From an uncultured Flavobacteriia bacterium (GTDB lineage Bacteria; Bacteroidota; Bacteroidia; Flavobacteriales_D; Crocinitomicaceae): a DNA stretch of 5,938 nucleotides. Of the stretch, positions 5,874-5,938 are shown piece after piece (the first letter of the stretch is position 1; every line of letters begins with the position of its first letter). The DNA is taken from NCBI GenBank assembly GCA_903930085.1, contig CAIYXD010000396.1:1-5938 (forward strand). The letters run 5' to 3'. The notes below the pieces were generated by a model, which made no database searches, had not been told where the DNA came from, and worked only from the letters and a program-made list of their open reading frames with translations. The position numbers and the translations under genes are program-made.

Positions 5874-5938
5874 ATGAAAAGATATATTGTAGCAGCAACA
5901 ATGGTTTTAAGTTTGGTTTCCTGCGGTGAAGCGCAAAC
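5874..5938 (+). CDS. Start of a lipoprotein gene (3' truncated by window end)
   Basis: Only 21 codons and two bases are visible. They encode a lipoprotein signal peptide: Lys2-Arg3, a hydrophobic core, then LSLVSC with the lipobox cysteine at residue 17, followed by GEAQ. This predicts an envelope lipoprotein, but nothing can be said about its function. It is divergent from the DUF4268 gene, with 180 bases between the two start codons, and a near-consensus -7 box lies at 5840-5847. Confidence 0.7.
   Translation, partial: MKRYIVAATMVLSLVSCGEAQ

Noticed and set aside
1..5938. CRISPR array, transposon ends, phage genes, tRNA or defence genes
   Set aside because: I read both strands for regular repeats, terminal inverted repeats and cloverleaf patterns and found none beyond the hairpins listed.

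Overview
The window is AT-rich, compact chromosomal DNA. It most likely comes from a marine or freshwater Bacteroidota of the order Flavobacteriales, perhaps the Crocinitomicaceae/Cryomorphaceae side, though that rank is a guess. The signs are a type IX secretion cargo with a C-terminal sorting domain, a DUF6089/PorG-like outer-membrane barrel, short lipoprotein signals ending in SC, Bacteroidota-type -7 boxes (TAnnTTTG), no clear Shine-Dalgarno sequences, and a lyase whose motifs match my memory of the Bacteroidota form.

Layout. Bases 1-421 hold the 3' part of a class IV aminotransferase of the aminodeoxychorismate-lyase type. A 358-base gap follows, containing a weak hairpin and the likely promoter of the next gene. 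Bases 780-1709 encode a secreted beta-barrel (DUF6089/PorG-like) closed by a strong palindromic terminator at 1724-1767. Three tightly spaced + strand genes come next: class 2 dihydroorotate dehydrogenase (pyrD, 1791-2825), a hydroxymethylglutaryl-CoA lyase-like enzyme (2841-3698) and an unrecognised lipoprotein (3716-4354). The gaps of 15 and 17 bases suggest one transcript. Converging on it from the - strand are a small T9SS-exported protein with a choice-of-anchor-J-like fold (4359-5159) and, upstream of that, a DUF4268 protein (5229-5693). A divergent region leads to the first 21 codons of another lipoprotein (from 5874), cut by the window edge.

Functionally this is mixed housekeeping and envelope content: folate or amino-acid metabolism, pyrimidine synthesis, leucine/HMG-CoA breakdown, and several exported proteins. 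No tRNA, rRNA, CRISPR array, insertion sequence, phage gene or defence system was found. I see no convincing new system. The points worth a second look are the hairpin sitting just before pyrD, the unknown lipoprotein with an acidic post-cysteine stretch, and the structured gap at 422-779.
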